From assembly GCA_018222585.1 (NCBI GenBank), contig JAAFAB010000006.1, forward strand, positions 205,395 through 269,394: DNA of 64,000 nucleotides. The letters are read 5' to 3'. The notes beneath the pieces were generated by a model. That model did no database searches, was not told the origin of the DNA, and saw nothing but the letters and a program-made list of their open reading frames with translations. The stretch is from Paracoccaceae bacterium (lineage in GTDB: Bacteria > Pseudomonadota > Alphaproteobacteria > Rhodobacterales > Rhodobacteraceae). Position 1 is the first letter of the stretch. Each line of letters starts with the position of its first letter. Positions 8,671 to 19,325 of this stretch are shown in pieces. The translations under genes were made by a program, and so were the position numbers.

Positions 8671-10186
8671 TCAGAGGAGATCCGCAGGCAGCAGGGCAGC
8701 CGGCAGGTTCTGCTAGCAGACGGGGCGACGGAAGCGGCGGATCGAGAGGGTACCGACGGAGGTGGCGTCGAAGTTGGTCGTGGCCGGATATGGGCCACCG
8801 TGCACCATCGAATCGCAAACCTCGACGCCGGTCGGAACGCCGTTGGCCAGCAGACGGCCCGCTTTCCGTTCGAGGATCGGCAGCAGGCGACGCGCCAGGC
8901 CCGCATCCCCTTCGTCCATATGCAAGGTCACGATGAGCTGACCGCCGAACCCTCTTAGCCAGGCTCAGGATGTCATCGATATTGCCGACCCGGACGACCA
9001 GACCGAACGGGCCCAAGACCTCCTCCCCCGTGACAGGGTGCTGCAGGCAGGTGGCGGCGTCGGTCTGGTAGAGAGCCGGACCGACGCGACGTCCCGCGCT
9101 TTCGCCCCGCAGCACGGGCGTCGCGCCGCCGCGGCCCTCGAAGCGCCGCTTGCCTTTTCTATACGCTTCCGCGATACGTTCGCTCAGCATCACCTGGGGG
9201 AAAACCTCCATCAGCGCCTCGGCGGCGGCGCTGACAAAGGCGTCCCCGGCGGCGTCCTTTCCCACCACGGCTATGCCGGGGTTGGTACAGAACTGGCCTG
9301 CTCCCATGGTCAGAGAGGCGGCCCATCCACGGCCGATCTCCTCCCCACGGGATTCCGCTGCCCCGGGAAGGAGGAACATGGGATTGACGGCGCCCAACTC
9401 ACCGAAGAACGCAATAGGCTCAGGGCACTGGACACAGAGATCGAACAGCGCGCGCCCTCTGCCGAGGGAGCCGGTGAAGCCAACGGCCTTGATCAACGGA
9501 AGCTGCACGAGGGCAGCACCAAGGTCGCGGGTGCCGCCCTGGATCAGGGAGAAGACACCGGGAGACATGCCCGTCCGGGCGATGGCGGCGTGGATGGTTT
9601 CGGCCACCACTTCGCCCGCGCCCGGATGGGCGCAATGGCCCTTGACGACGACCGCCCCCCCCGCCGCCAGCGCCGCGGCGGTATCCCCGCCCGCTGTCGA
9701 AAAGGCCAGCGGGAAGTTCGAGGCAGCGAAGACGGCCACCGGTCCGATCGGGCGCTGGACCATGCGCATCTCGGGCCGGGGCATCGGGGCGCGGTCCGGC
9801 ATCGCAGGATCCTGGCGCCGGTCGAGGTAATCACCCGCGCGTATATGGGCCGCGAAGAGGCGAAGCTGGGCGGTGGTGCGGTCGCGCTCCAGCCGGGCGG
9901 CGGGCAGTCCGGTCTCGGCGGTACCGATCCAGGTGATACGGCGTCCCCTGTCCTCGATCTCCTCCGCGATGGCTTCGTGAAACGCGGCCCGCCTCTCGCG
10001 CGAGCTATGGCCATAAGACCAGAAGGCATCTTCGGCGGCCTCGCAGGCGGCCTCCACCTGCACGAACCTACCGACGGAATAGTCGAAGGCCGGACCCTGG
10101 GCCGGCTCGGAGGCGAATGTCGCGCCCCTGGAAACCCATGCACCGGTGTTCGACTGCCCGCCATGCGGCGTGTAGGCGTCAGACAT
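8671..10186 (-). pseudogene. Alpha-ketoglutarate semialdehyde dehydrogenase, disrupted by a frameshift and a stop codon
   Basis: The intact enzyme oxidises 2,5-dioxopentanoate to 2-oxoglutarate, the last step of oxidative galacturonate breakdown. The first ~410 codons are a good aldehyde dehydrogenase: Asn157 in AASNFPLAFS, Lys182, Glu263 in FGELGAVNP, and Cys300 in GAGQFCTNPG. After NIDDILSLAK the frame changes near 8950-8956, with one extra base in AAGAGGG. The expected continuation, GFGGQLIVTLHMDE onward, is found in another frame. That frame is then cut by TAG at 8713-8715, where related proteins have Tyr in VCYQNLP; the residual tail QNLPAALLPADLL ends at TGA 8671-8673. The start chosen is ATG 10186 with an AGGAGG upstream, overlapping the udh stop. 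Two independent lesions favour genuine decay over sequencing error. Confidence 0.85.
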
Positions 10187-10985
10187 CACCATCCTCCTGA
10201 TGGATCGGGAGAGCGGTGAACGTGCCACCCTGGTAGCGATGCAGCGAATCCTGTGGATCGGGGTTCGGGATCGCGGCCTCGACCGTGGCGGCCCAGCTTT
10301 CCGCGTTGTCCTGCGGCTGCCAGCCCAGGTAGTTGGCAGCGCGATTATCCCAGAAGCTGCGGTCGTTGGCCGAGCAGCCGTAGACCACGGGACAGCCCAG
10401 CACCGGCACGGTGAAGGCGGCACGGCAGAAGGAGACGAAATCGCGGTAGCTGAGCCAGGTGGAAAGCATCCGGTGGTCGGTCGGGTGGTCGAAGCAGGAA
10501 CCTATGCGCAGGATGGCGGTCTCTTGCCCGAACTTCTCGAAGTAGAAGCGGGCCAGGGCTTCGCCAAAGACCTTGGAAACGCCGTAAAGGCTGTCCGGGC
10601 GCGGCAGGGCACTGGCGTCGATGACCTCGCTTTGCGGGTGGAAGCCGACGACATGATTCGACGAGGCGAACAGGATGCGCGGCTGTCCATTGGCGCGGGC
10701 GGCCTCGTAGAGATTGTAGAGCCCGAGGATATTGGCCTCCATGATCGGGGCAAAGGGGCCTTCGACGGAATAGCCGCCGAGATGGATCACCGCGTCGCAG
10801 CCCTCCATCGCGGCATGGAGGGAGGCGGCGTCGTGCAGCTCCGCGAGGCGGAAGCTTTCATGCGGCGCAAGGTCGGTGATCTCGCGGCGGCCGGAGAGGA
10901 CGACCTCGCCAGCCAGATCGCCCAGGAGGGGGCGGATGGCGCGGCCCATGCTGCCGGTAGCGCCGGTAAGCAGGATCCTATTCAT
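10179..10985 (-). CDS. udh: Uronate dehydrogenase (Udh)
   Basis: NAD-dependent oxidation of D-galacturonate or D-glucuronate to the aldarolactone, the entry step of the oxidative route. It is an extended SDR of 268 residues with the Rossmann motif TGATGSMG (7-14) and catalytic Tyr134-x3-Lys138 in LYGVSK, with Ser in FASSNHV around 108-110. ATG 10985 (MNRILLTG) fits the family N-terminus. Further in-frame ATGs at 11000 and 11003 would overlap the pectinesterase stop codon. The gene is 14 bases downstream of the pectinesterase gene and overlaps the dehydrogenase pseudogene by 8 bases. Confidence 0.93.
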   Translation of the reverse strand: MNRILLTGATGSMGRAIRPLLGDLAGEVVLSGRREITDLAPHESFRLAELHDAASLHAAMEGCDAVIHLGGYSVEGPFAPIMEANILGLYNLYEAARANGQPRILFASSNHVVGFHPQSEVIDASALPRPDSLYGVSKVFGEALARFYFEKFGQETAILRIGSCFDHPTDHRMLSTWLSYRDFVSFCRAAFTVPVLGCPVVYGCSANDRSFWDNRAANYLGWQPQDNAESWAATVEAAIPNPDPQDSLHRYQGGTFTALPIHQEDGDV

Positions 10986-10999
10986 GGCTTTGCCTTTCA

Positions 11000-12406
11000 T
11001 CATTCCGGGTCTCTCAGCGGGCGGCTCTGCCATTCGCCGAGCCAGGGGAAGTCGGGGCCGAGGGCGGAGAGGTCTCCGGCGTCCGGCCAGTCCTGCAGGA
11101 AGCGCGCCATGTCGGCGGGGCCGGTTTGCGGCGGGCGGTAGCGGGGCTGGCGCGGGCCGTCGCGGAGCTGCCCGGAGGCCGCATATCCGGGGCCGGACCA
11201 GTCGTCCCAAGGGGCGTTCAGGTTGATGTGCTCGCCCATGGCGCTGTCCAGCCAGAGGCATTTTCCGACCGAGAAAAGCGAGGCATCACTTATGCTTGGT
11301 GGCTCGGCTTCGCTGGTGGTGCCGCGGGTGACCTGTTGCGCCTCCGGCGTGTGGCCATAGGGCGAGGCACGAACGCCCTCGAACCATTGGCGGCCCAGGT
11401 TGGTGCGCCTCTGGGCCATGCGCGGGCTACCGTCGTGTGTGAGGCGGCAGGCTTGGAAGACGAAGCCCCAGGGGGTCAGCGCATGGGTCGCCGGCGCGGT
11501 CAGCCAGCAATGCGCGTCGCGGTCGCCGCGGGCGCGGATCTCGCAGTCTTCGAACCAGGCGGTGGCCTGGCCGAAGATGAAGTCGACGTCACCCTCTATA
11601 TCACAGCCGAAGACATAGCTGCGGCAGGTGGCGGCCTTGTCGGGCGATTGCAGGTAGAGCGTGTCCTGCCAGCTGGACAGGTGGACACGGCCCAGGACCA
11701 GGCGGTCGGCGCCGGCAGAGAGCAGCGCGACGGCCTGGTGCTGGCCGCGCGGGAAACGGCCCTGGCCATCGGCGCGGGTACCGGCGGGCGTGGCTTCGGG
11801 GCGGGAGCACCCGTAGGTGTTGCGGATGGTCAGGTTGTAGATCCGGGTGTCGGGCGCCTCGACGCGGACCACGCTGGACAGATGTGTACTGAGGGTCCGG
11901 CGCGCACCGATATGGTCGTGGATGGCGCGGGTCTCGGGCGAGGCCTTGGCGAATTGTCCGTCGAAGCGGGCGCGGTATTCCGTGCCTGGCATTTCGGCGT
12001 CGATGCTTTCCGCCAACTGCGCATCGGTGGGCGAGGCGCCGAGGCCCAGCAGGGTGAAGCTGAGGGGGGCGCCGTTGATCATCACCTGCGGCAGGTAGAG
12101 CAGGCCCGGGTAGGTGCCGGGGGCAAGGCCGATGACCACACGGCCACCCTGCCCTGTGGCCCGTGCGCGGGTGATGGCGTCTTCGACGGCCTGTTGCAGG
12201 GTGCCGGTGCCGGGGCTGACCGTGACGTCCGGTGCCATGTCAGGCACCTTGCACGGCGGTTTCCAGGGATCGTCGCGCAAGGCGGCGACAGGGCCGGTGC
12301 GGCGCAGCACCTCGGCCCGGGTCACCTGAGCGGCCTGCTCATCGCTCAGCAGGGGCCGGATGCCGTGGTGGCGCAGTGCCCAGTCGTTGCGGGTCGCGGC
12401 CGTCAT
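11000..12406 (-). CDS. Pectin methylesterase, carbohydrate esterase family 8, without signal peptide
   Basis: Hydrolyses methyl esters on galacturonosyl residues. CE8 motifs are in order: QAVAL at residues 224-228, QDTLYL at 247-252 (catalytic Asp248), DFIFG at 275-279 (Asp275) and LGRQW at 337-341 (Arg339). The first ~60 residues show no hydrophobic export signal (MTAATRNDWALRHHG), so unlike most pectinesterases it is predicted to stay in the cytoplasm and act on imported oligomers. It has 468 residues, somewhat longer than bacterial secreted enzymes. The start ATG overlaps the GH105 stop by four bases. Confidence 0.9.
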   Translation of the reverse strand: MTAATRNDWALRHHGIRPLLSDEQAAQVTRAEVLRRTGPVAALRDDPWKPPCKVPDMAPDVTVSPGTGTLQQAVEDAITRARATGQGGRVVIGLAPGTYPGLLYLPQVMINGAPLSFTLLGLGASPTDAQLAESIDAEMPGTEYRARFDGQFAKASPETRAIHDHIGARRTLSTHLSSVVRVEAPDTRIYNLTIRNTYGCSRPEATPAGTRADGQGRFPRGQHQAVALLSAGADRLVLGRVHLSSWQDTLYLQSPDKAATCRSYVFGCDIEGDVDFIFGQATAWFEDCEIRARGDRDAHCWLTAPATHALTPWGFVFQACRLTHDGSPRMAQRRTNLGRQWFEGVRASPYGHTPEAQQVTRGTTSEAEPPSISDASLFSVGKCLWLDSAMGEHINLNAPWDDWSGPGYAASGQLRDGPRQPRYRPPQTGPADMARFLQDWPDAGDLSALGPDFPWLGEWQSRPLRDPE

Positions 12407-13476
12407 CCGCGCGCCTTCCGCGCCGTTTCGGCGGCGGCGGCCATCATCAGCGGGCCGACCCCCTTGGCGTCGTCCGCCACGCGGCGTTCGGAAACATAGT
12501 AGGGGCCCGTGCCATCACGGAAACGCCCTTCGAACCAGCCGAGGCCGGCGACCCAGCACATTTCCACCATGGACAGTTTGCCGTCGACCTCACGCATCGC
12601 ATAGGCGGTGAGGTCGTCGAACAGGGTCGAGACATCGCCATCGTAGAGGCCCAGTTCGGCGCCCTTCAGCAACCCGTAGACGAACATCGCCGAGGCGGAG
12701 GTTTCAAGGAAATTGCCTTCCAGCTCGGGCTCGTCGAGGACCTGCAGCCAGAGGCCCTCGGGGCGGCGGTAGCTGGCGACATCGGCCAGCAACTTGACGG
12801 TGCGCTCGCGTAGGGTTGCGAAACGCTCGGGCCCGACCAGTTCGGCCACGTCGACCAGTGCCATGACCAGCCAGCCGAGGGAACGCGACCAATGTGCATG
12901 GCTCATGCCCGTCTGGGGATCACACCAGGGCTGCATCTTGGCCTCGTCGATCGCATGGGCGTAAAGGCCCGTCTTCTCGAAGAAAAGCATCTTCAGCGCG
13001 GTATCCAGCTGGGTCAGGCTGTCGGTGACGTAGCTCTCTTTCCCCGTGGCCAGACCGTAGCCGATCTGGAACGGCGGGCCCATGTAGAGACCATCCAGCC
13101 AGACCTGCCAGGGGTAGCGCAGCTTGTGCCAGTAGACGCCCGAGCGGGTGCGCGGATGGGTGTCGAGCTGGCGGATCTCGAGCGCGGCGCATTGCATGTA
13201 GACCGGATCGCCGGTCGTTTCGGCGAGGTCCAGCAGGGCGCGGCCCGAGAGTATGTTGTCGATATTGTATTCCGACGGGTTGTAGCCCGCGAGGCTGGGG
13301 CCCTCCCCGATCTGGGCATCGACCATGCGCTTCATGGTCTCGCGCCAGTGCGCCTCGCCCGTGGCATCGGCCAGCAGTTGCAGGCCGCGGTAGATGCAGC
13401 CGTCCTCGTAGCACCAGCGGCCCTCCTTGTAGGGCTGATAGGCGGCAAGGAAGTCGGTGAAATAGCGCGTCAGCAT
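12403..13476 (-). CDS. Glycoside hydrolase family 105 (unsaturated rhamnogalacturonyl/galacturonyl hydrolase)
   Basis: Removes the unsaturated uronic acid from the non-reducing end of pectic oligosaccharides, giving 5-keto-4-deoxyuronate for KduI. It is an (alpha/alpha)6-barrel protein of 357 residues related to YteR. The catalytic Asp128 lies in VWLDGLYMGPPF, and typical GH105 segments include SHAHWSRSLGWLVMALVD and MVEMCWVAGLG. There is no signal peptide, in keeping with cytoplasmic YteR-type enzymes. It overlaps both neighbours, and ends 7 bases after the start of the pectinesterase-side overlap on one side and begins within the GH28 3' end on the other. A GH88 assignment is less likely from the length and motifs. 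Confidence 0.87.
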   Translation of the reverse strand: MLTRYFTDFLAAYQPYKEGRWCYEDGCIYRGLQLLADATGEAHWRETMKRMVDAQIGEGPSLAGYNPSEYNIDNILSGRALLDLAETTGDPVYMQCAALEIRQLDTHPRTRSGVYWHKLRYPWQVWLDGLYMGPPFQIGYGLATGKESYVTDSLTQLDTALKMLFFEKTGLYAHAIDEAKMQPWCDPQTGMSHAHWSRSLGWLVMALVDVAELVGPERFATLRERTVKLLADVASYRRPEGLWLQVLDEPELEGNFLETSASAMFVYGLLKGAELGLYDGDVSTLFDDLTAYAMREVDGKLSMVEMCWVAGLGWFEGRFRDGTGPYYVSERRVADDAKGVGPLMMAAAAETARKARG

Positions 13477-14987
13477 TGCGGCGCCTCCTGTTCTTCAAGC
13501 GGGGCGATTTCGCCCGTCACCTCGGCGTAGTCGGACCAGAGGGCGAGGCCCGCGACGGGCTCGACCCCGTCGGCCATCAGCGGCGCCTGTGGTGGGGCGG
13601 AGGGATCCAGCGAGGCGCGGAAGTTCTCCAGCCGCACGCCGGTGACTGGCGCTTCGGGCAGACCCAGAACCGCGACGGCGCAGACCTGCACATCGGTGGC
13701 GATGACGTCCGAAAAGGTGATGTCGTGGATGCGCGGGGTGGTTTCGTCCACGGTCGCTGGCGTACGTGACTGGACCTCGGTCGAGCGGCCATCGGGGTCG
13801 CAGTAATAGAAGGCGTTGATCGCCAGCGGGGTGCCGACACCCTGCATCAGCACGTCCGAGAAGTGGACGCGGGCGACCTCGCCGCCCCTGCCCCTTCGGG
13901 TCTTGATGCGCAGCCCCCGGTCGGTGCCGATGAATTCGCAGGCCGCGACGGTGACATCGGTGATATCGCCGGACATCTCGCTGCCCAGCACCATGCCGCC
14001 GTGTCCGCGCTCCATCAGGCAGTGATGGACGTGCAGGCGGCGGGTCGGGGCCAGGTGCTCGGCCAGACCCTTCAGCGCGCCGGTGCCGCGCTTGCCGGAT
14101 TTCACCGCGATGCAATCATCCCCGACCGAGAAATGGATGCCCGCAAGGGTCACATCGGTGCAGCTTTCGGGGTTGAGACCGTCGGTATTCGGGCTGTCGG
14201 GCGGGTTCTGGATCTTCAGCCCGGCGCAGGTCAGCCCGTCGATGCGGTAGGGGTGCACGGTCCAGCTGGGGGAATTGCGCACGGTGATGCCGGAAAGCTG
14301 GACGCCCTGCCCATGGGCCAGGAACAGTGCGCGGGGACGGCGAGCGCCGTCGCGGGTTTCCTTGGGCCAGGACCACCAGTCGCCGCGTTCCCCGCCCGCA
14401 TCCAGCACGCCAAGGCCCGTGATCGTCAGGCCGTCGCAGTCGACGGCGGTCAGGGGCGCGGCGAAGGTGGCTTCGGGCAGGCCCTCCCAGGTGCCGAGGA
14501 CGCGGTTCGCGGAATCCCGTGGCGGCAGGATCGGCCAGCCTGCGCGGTCGTGCAGGGCGTGAAGCTCGGCCCCCTCCTGCAGCCAAAGGGTCATCTTCGC
14601 TTTCAGGAAGACCGGTGAAATGGCGAAACGGCCCGGCGGCACGCGCAGGGTGCCACCTTCGGGCAGTGCCGCGAGGGCCGAGGCAATGGCAGGAGCATTG
14701 TCGGGCAGGTCGGGGGCGGCGCCGTGGTCGGTGATATCGACCAGACCGGCGCAGGGGGCGGTGCGGAAAGCCAGCGCCGCGCGACCGATGGAGAATTCGT
14801 ACTCGGTGTCCGGGGAAAGCCCTTCCAGGAACACCGGCGCCACGGTGGTTTGCCCGCGCGCCAGGATGCGGCCTTCTCCGACACAGCTCCAGGCCAGCGG
14901 GGCGGCCAGGTGGTAGCGGGTTCCGGGCGGTGTCACCAGCAGGCAAGCGGTGCGGGCGGAGAGGGAAGCAAGCGAGAGGGCGGTCAT
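13470..14987 (-). CDS. Polygalacturonase, glycoside hydrolase family 28, without signal peptide
   Basis: Hydrolyses alpha-1,4 galacturonosyl bonds; the PehX-like architecture suggests exo-action. A small fibronectin-III-like N-terminal domain (residues ~1-80, LSPDTEYEFSI) precedes the right-handed beta-helix. All GH28 motifs are present: NTDG 267-270, GDD 289-291 (catalytic acids), GHG 328-330 and RIK 360-362. ATG 14987 is chosen; an open frame continues upstream to 15095 but enters the intergenic hairpin region. The N-terminus (MTALSLASLSARTACLLV) is weakly hydrophobic but lacks a positive n-region and cleavage site, so a cytoplasmic location is inferred. It overlaps the GH105 gene by 7 bases. 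Confidence 0.9.
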   Translation of the reverse strand: MTALSLASLSARTACLLVTPPGTRYHLAAPLAWSCVGEGRILARGQTTVAPVFLEGLSPDTEYEFSIGRAALAFRTAPCAGLVDITDHGAAPDLPDNAPAIASALAALPEGGTLRVPPGRFAISPVFLKAKMTLWLQEGAELHALHDRAGWPILPPRDSANRVLGTWEGLPEATFAAPLTAVDCDGLTITGLGVLDAGGERGDWWSWPKETRDGARRPRALFLAHGQGVQLSGITVRNSPSWTVHPYRIDGLTCAGLKIQNPPDSPNTDGLNPESCTDVTLAGIHFSVGDDCIAVKSGKRGTGALKGLAEHLAPTRRLHVHHCLMERGHGGMVLGSEMSGDITDVTVAACEFIGTDRGLRIKTRRGRGGEVARVHFSDVLMQGVGTPLAINAFYYCDPDGRSTEVQSRTPATVDETTPRIHDITFSDVIATDVQVCAVAVLGLPEAPVTGVRLENFRASLDPSAPPQAPLMADGVEPVAGLALWSDYAEVTGEIAPLEEQEAPQC

Positions 14988-15033
14988 CGGAATTTCCGGG
15001 GCAGATGCCGGAACGGGCCGGCGGCGGTCATGG

Positions 15034-15064
15034 CATGGGGCCGGCGCGGTGGTCCGGCCCCATG
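15034..15064 (-). other. Intergenic stem-loop downstream of the solute-binding-protein gene
   Basis: CATGGGGCCGG (15034-15044) and CCGGCCCCATG (15054-15064) form a perfect 11-bp stem with a 9-base loop. It lies between the ABC binding-protein gene and the polygalacturonase gene, with no T-run. This fits a partial attenuator or mRNA-stabilising hairpin that raises binding-protein expression over the downstream genes. A similar hairpin follows the binding-protein gene of the glucose operon (28934-28961). Confidence 0.6.
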
Positions 15065-15107
15065 GCTCCGCTCCGGCGGGGCACGGTGGCCCCACCGGAT
15101 CACGGGA

Positions 15108-16367
15108 TCACTTCAGGTCGTCGAGGAATTCCTGGATGCCGTAGAGCATTTCCTCGGCAGCCTCCTCGGCGCTCAGCTCGCCATAGGCGAAGAGTTCGAG
15201 GGAATCCTCGATGGCGCCGCGCACGTCCTGGTCTTCCATGAAGGGGCTGATCGCCGGGCCGGACGCCTTCAGGACCTGCTCCTGCGCCTTCAGCTGCATG
15301 GGCTGGAAGGCATCGGCCTCGGAAAGCTGGGTCAGGGCCGCCGAGGAGGCGGGCACGCCGCGGGCGGTGCCCATGGCCGCGATGCCCTCGGGCTCGTTCA
15401 GCAGGCAGTTGACGATCTGGGCTGCCGCTTCGGGCTCATCCGTATTGGCCGAGATCGAGAAGACCATGGAGGCCTTGCGGTAGATGCCTTCGGTCTTCTC
15501 GCCCTCCTGGGACAGCATTCCGACGTAGTCCAGTTCCATCCCCTCGGCGAGCGGATCGGAGATCTTGAAGTAGGTCGAGTCCCACTGCAGGGTGCCGGCG
15601 ATCTCGCCGTTGACCCACTTGGGGTTCTCATGCAGGGCGATATTGCCCGCCGCCGCCACGTCACCCCAGGGCTGGATGACATGGTTGTCGACCAGCGCCT
15701 TGTAGAAGGTCAGCCCTTCGACGATATCCTCCTTCGACCAGGTGATCTGGTTGGTTTCGGGATCGATGAAGGGGGTGCCGGTCTTCTGGGTCAGGTAGGC
15801 CTGGATGATCAGCGAGGCATCCAGCGCGATGCCCTCGAAGGGATAGTAGCCTTCCCCCAGCTTCTCGGCGAAGACCGGGCCGGCGGCCATCAGGTCGTCC
15901 CAGGTCTGGGGCAGCTCGAGGCCCGCCTTTTCGTACATCGTATTGTTGAAGACGAAGATCCGGCCGGTGGTCGACAGCGGCAGACCGTTCAGCTTGCCGT
16001 TGCGGGTGCCCGCCTCGAGCTGCGCCTCGGTCCAGTTCGACAGGTCGATGGTGTCCGACAGCTCATAGAGATCGGCAAAGCCGTCGCCGTTCTTCGAGAA
16101 GATCGGCAGCCAGGGCCAGTTGATCTGCATGATGTCGGCTTCGGTCTTGCCCGCGATCTGGGTCGCGACCTTCTCGAAGTGGCCCCCCCAGCCGGTGAAT
16201 TCGGGCTGGATGGTGTGGCCATGCTTCTCGCCACAGACCTTCAGCGCCTCCTGGGTGGCTTCATGGCGGCTGTCCCCTCCCCACCAGCTCATGCGCAGAT
16301 CGGCGGCCTGGGCAGTGCCGCTGAGCGCGGTGCCGGCAAGTGCCATCGCAATAAACGTCTTTTTCAT
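15108..16367 (-). CDS. ABC transporter solute-binding protein, family 1 (TogB-like, oligogalacturonides)
   Basis: Periplasmic receptor delivering pectic oligosaccharides to the membrane permeases. The signal peptide MKKTFIAMALAGTALSGTAQA is followed by ADLRMSWWGG, with a likely cleavage after AQA (about residue 21). The 419 residues have the extracellular solute-binding family 1 layout, with WGGHFEKVATQIAGK and DIMQINWPWL near the front. Position in an operon with GH4, GH28, GH105 and CE8 enzymes argues for oligogalacturonide rather than maltose-type ligands. It has a good Shine-Dalgarno (GGGAGGAAA) before ATG 16367. Confidence 0.88.
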   Translation of the reverse strand: MKKTFIAMALAGTALSGTAQAADLRMSWWGGDSRHEATQEALKVCGEKHGHTIQPEFTGWGGHFEKVATQIAGKTEADIMQINWPWLPIFSKNGDGFADLYELSDTIDLSNWTEAQLEAGTRNGKLNGLPLSTTGRIFVFNNTMYEKAGLELPQTWDDLMAAGPVFAEKLGEGYYPFEGIALDASLIIQAYLTQKTGTPFIDPETNQITWSKEDIVEGLTFYKALVDNHVIQPWGDVAAAGNIALHENPKWVNGEIAGTLQWDSTYFKISDPLAEGMELDYVGMLSQEGEKTEGIYRKASMVFSISANTDEPEAAAQIVNCLLNEPEGIAAMGTARGVPASSAALTQLSEADAFQPMQLKAQEQVLKASGPAISPFMEDQDVRGAIEDSLELFAYGELSAEEAAEEMLYGIQEFLDDLK

Positions 16368-16394
16368 GTTTTCCTCCCTGAACAGACGTTGGTC

Positions 16395-17518
<1,124 letters not shown>

Positions 17519-17519
<1 letters not shown>

Positions 17520-18436
17520 CAGCCTTTCACCCCCCCTGTAGAGATGCCTTCGATGAAATATTTCTGGGCCAGGAAGAACACCGCCAGGCTTGGCGCGAGG
17601 GCCAGCACGGACATGGCGAGGATCTGGTTCCAGGCGAAGGCTTCGGTCGTGTCGATCGACAGCTTCAGCGCCAGGCTGACCGGGTACTTGTCGACCGAGC
17701 TGAGGTAGATCAGCGGGCCGAGGAAGTCGTTCATGGTCCACATGAACTGGAACAGGCAGACCGAGATCAGCGCCGGCATCAGCATCGGCACCACGATGAA
17801 GACCAGCGTCTGCAGCGTGTTGGCCCCATCGACGCGGGCGGCCTCTTCCATGTCGCGCGGGATGGCGCGCAGGAACTGGATGACCATGAAGACGAAGAAG
17901 GCATCCCCCGCCAGCGCCGAGGGCACCCAGAGCGGCAGGAAGGTGTTCAGCCAGCCCAGGTCCCGGAACAGCAGGTATTGCGGGATGCGTGTCACGACAT
18001 TGGGCAGCAGCAGCGTGGCGATGACCGAGGCGAAGAGGATCTTCTTTCCGGGAAATTCGAAGCGGGCAAAGCCGTAGGCCACAAGGGTGCAGGACACGGC
18101 GGTGCCGATGGTCTTCGGGATGATGATCCACAGCGAATTGAGGAAGAACCGACCGAATGTATAGGGCGTCGAGGTCTGCCAGCCGTCGATATAGCCCTGG
18201 ATCGTCGGGTTCTTCGGCCAGAAGCCGGGCGAGGAGAACATCTCGGCGTTGGTCTTGAAGCTGGCGCCGATCAGCCAGACCAGCGGGTAGACCATGATCA
18301 GGCCGACGACGGTCAACAGCGTGTAGCGCAGCGCGGCGTTGAACCGGGCCTTGCGGCGCAGCTTGATTTCCAGCTGGGTCGGCGCATCACGCTCGCCACT
18401 GCCGGAATGCTTGGGAAGATCGGGAAAGGCCGCCAT
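17519..18436 (-). CDS. ABC transporter permease (TogN-like, MalG type)
   Basis: Inner-membrane subunit of the pectic oligomer importer. It has 305 residues with a cytoplasmic N-terminal stretch (~35 residues), then about six membrane segments. The EAA loop EEAARVDGANTLQTLVFIVVP contacts the ATPase. The C-terminal QKYFIEGISTGGVKG is the standard MalG-type ending. It sits 4 bases downstream of the partner permease and 1 base overlapped with the ATPase gene. Confidence 0.9.
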
Positions 18437-18440
18437 GATG

Positions 18441-19325
18441 TCAGCTCCGCTTGTCGCCTGCGTAGTAGACCCACTTCTTCGACGACCAGAAGGCGATGAG
18501 CGTCAGCACCATGATGATGGCGAAGAGCACCCAGGCGATGGCCGAGGCATAGCCCATGTCGAAGCTCTTGAAGGCCTCGTCATAGATGTAGAGCGGGAGC
18601 AGATAGGTGGATTTCAGGGGGCCGCCCTGGGTGATGATGTAGGGACCGTTGAACTCCTGGAAGGCCTGCACGGTCTGCATGATCAGGTTGAAGAAGATCA
18701 CCGGGGTGATCAGCGGCAGGGTGATCGAGCGGAAGATCTGCCAGGGCCCCGCACCGTCGATGGCCGCCGCCTCGTAAAGCGACTTGTCGACCGATTGCAG
18801 CGCCGCGAGGAAGATCACCATGGCCGAACCGAACTGCCAGCAGCGCAGCAGGGTGATGGTGAACAGCGCGTTTTCCGGGTCGCCGAACCAGTTGATGCCC
18901 TCGCCACCAAGGGCAATGATCGCCATGTTCACCAGGCCGGTATCAGCGAAGATGTAGCGCCACAGCACCGCGATGGCGACCGAGCCGCCGAGGATCGAGG
19001 GCACGTAATAAGCCGTGCGGAACAAATTGATCGCCTTCAGCCGGTAGTTCAGCACCACCGCGATGAACAGCGCGAAAACCAGCTTCAGCGGCACCGTGGT
19101 GAAGACGTAGATCAGCGTGACCTTCAGCGACTTGTCGAAGGTGCGGTCGCGGGTGAACAGCTTCTTGTAATTGTCGAGGCCGATGTATTCCGGCCTCGAC
19201 AGCAGGTCATAGTCGGTGAAGCTGAGATAGAAGGACGCAATGAAGGGAAAGGCGATGAACAGCGCCAACCCGATCACGTAGGGCGCGACGTACCAGAGGC
19301 CGACGTATCTGCTGTCTCCGCCCAT
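18441..19325 (-). CDS. ABC transporter permease (TogM-like, MalF type)
   Basis: Second membrane subunit of the importer, 294 residues, about six membrane segments. It begins GLWYVAPYVIGLALFIAFPFIASFYLSFTDYDLL, the usual MalF/UgpA opening, and carries the EAA loop YEAAAIDGAGPWQIFRSITLP. Its ATG overlaps the alpha-galacturonidase stop by three bases, so it is co-translated with that enzyme. Substrate assignment rests on operon context. Confidence 0.9.
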   Translation of the reverse strand: MGGDSRYVGLWYVAPYVIGLALFIAFPFIASFYLSFTDYDLLSRPEYIGLDNYKKLFTRDRTFDKSLKVTLIYVFTTVPLKLVFALFIAVVLNYRLKAINLFRTAYYVPSILGGSVAIAVLWRYIFADTGLVNMAIIALGGEGINWFGDPENALFTITLLRCWQFGSAMVIFLAALQSVDKSLYEAAAIDGAGPWQIFRSITLPLITPVIFFNLIMQTVQAFQEFNGPYIITQGGPLKSTYLLPLYIYDEAFKSFDMGYASAIAWVLFAIIMVLTLIAFWSSKKWVYYAGDKRS

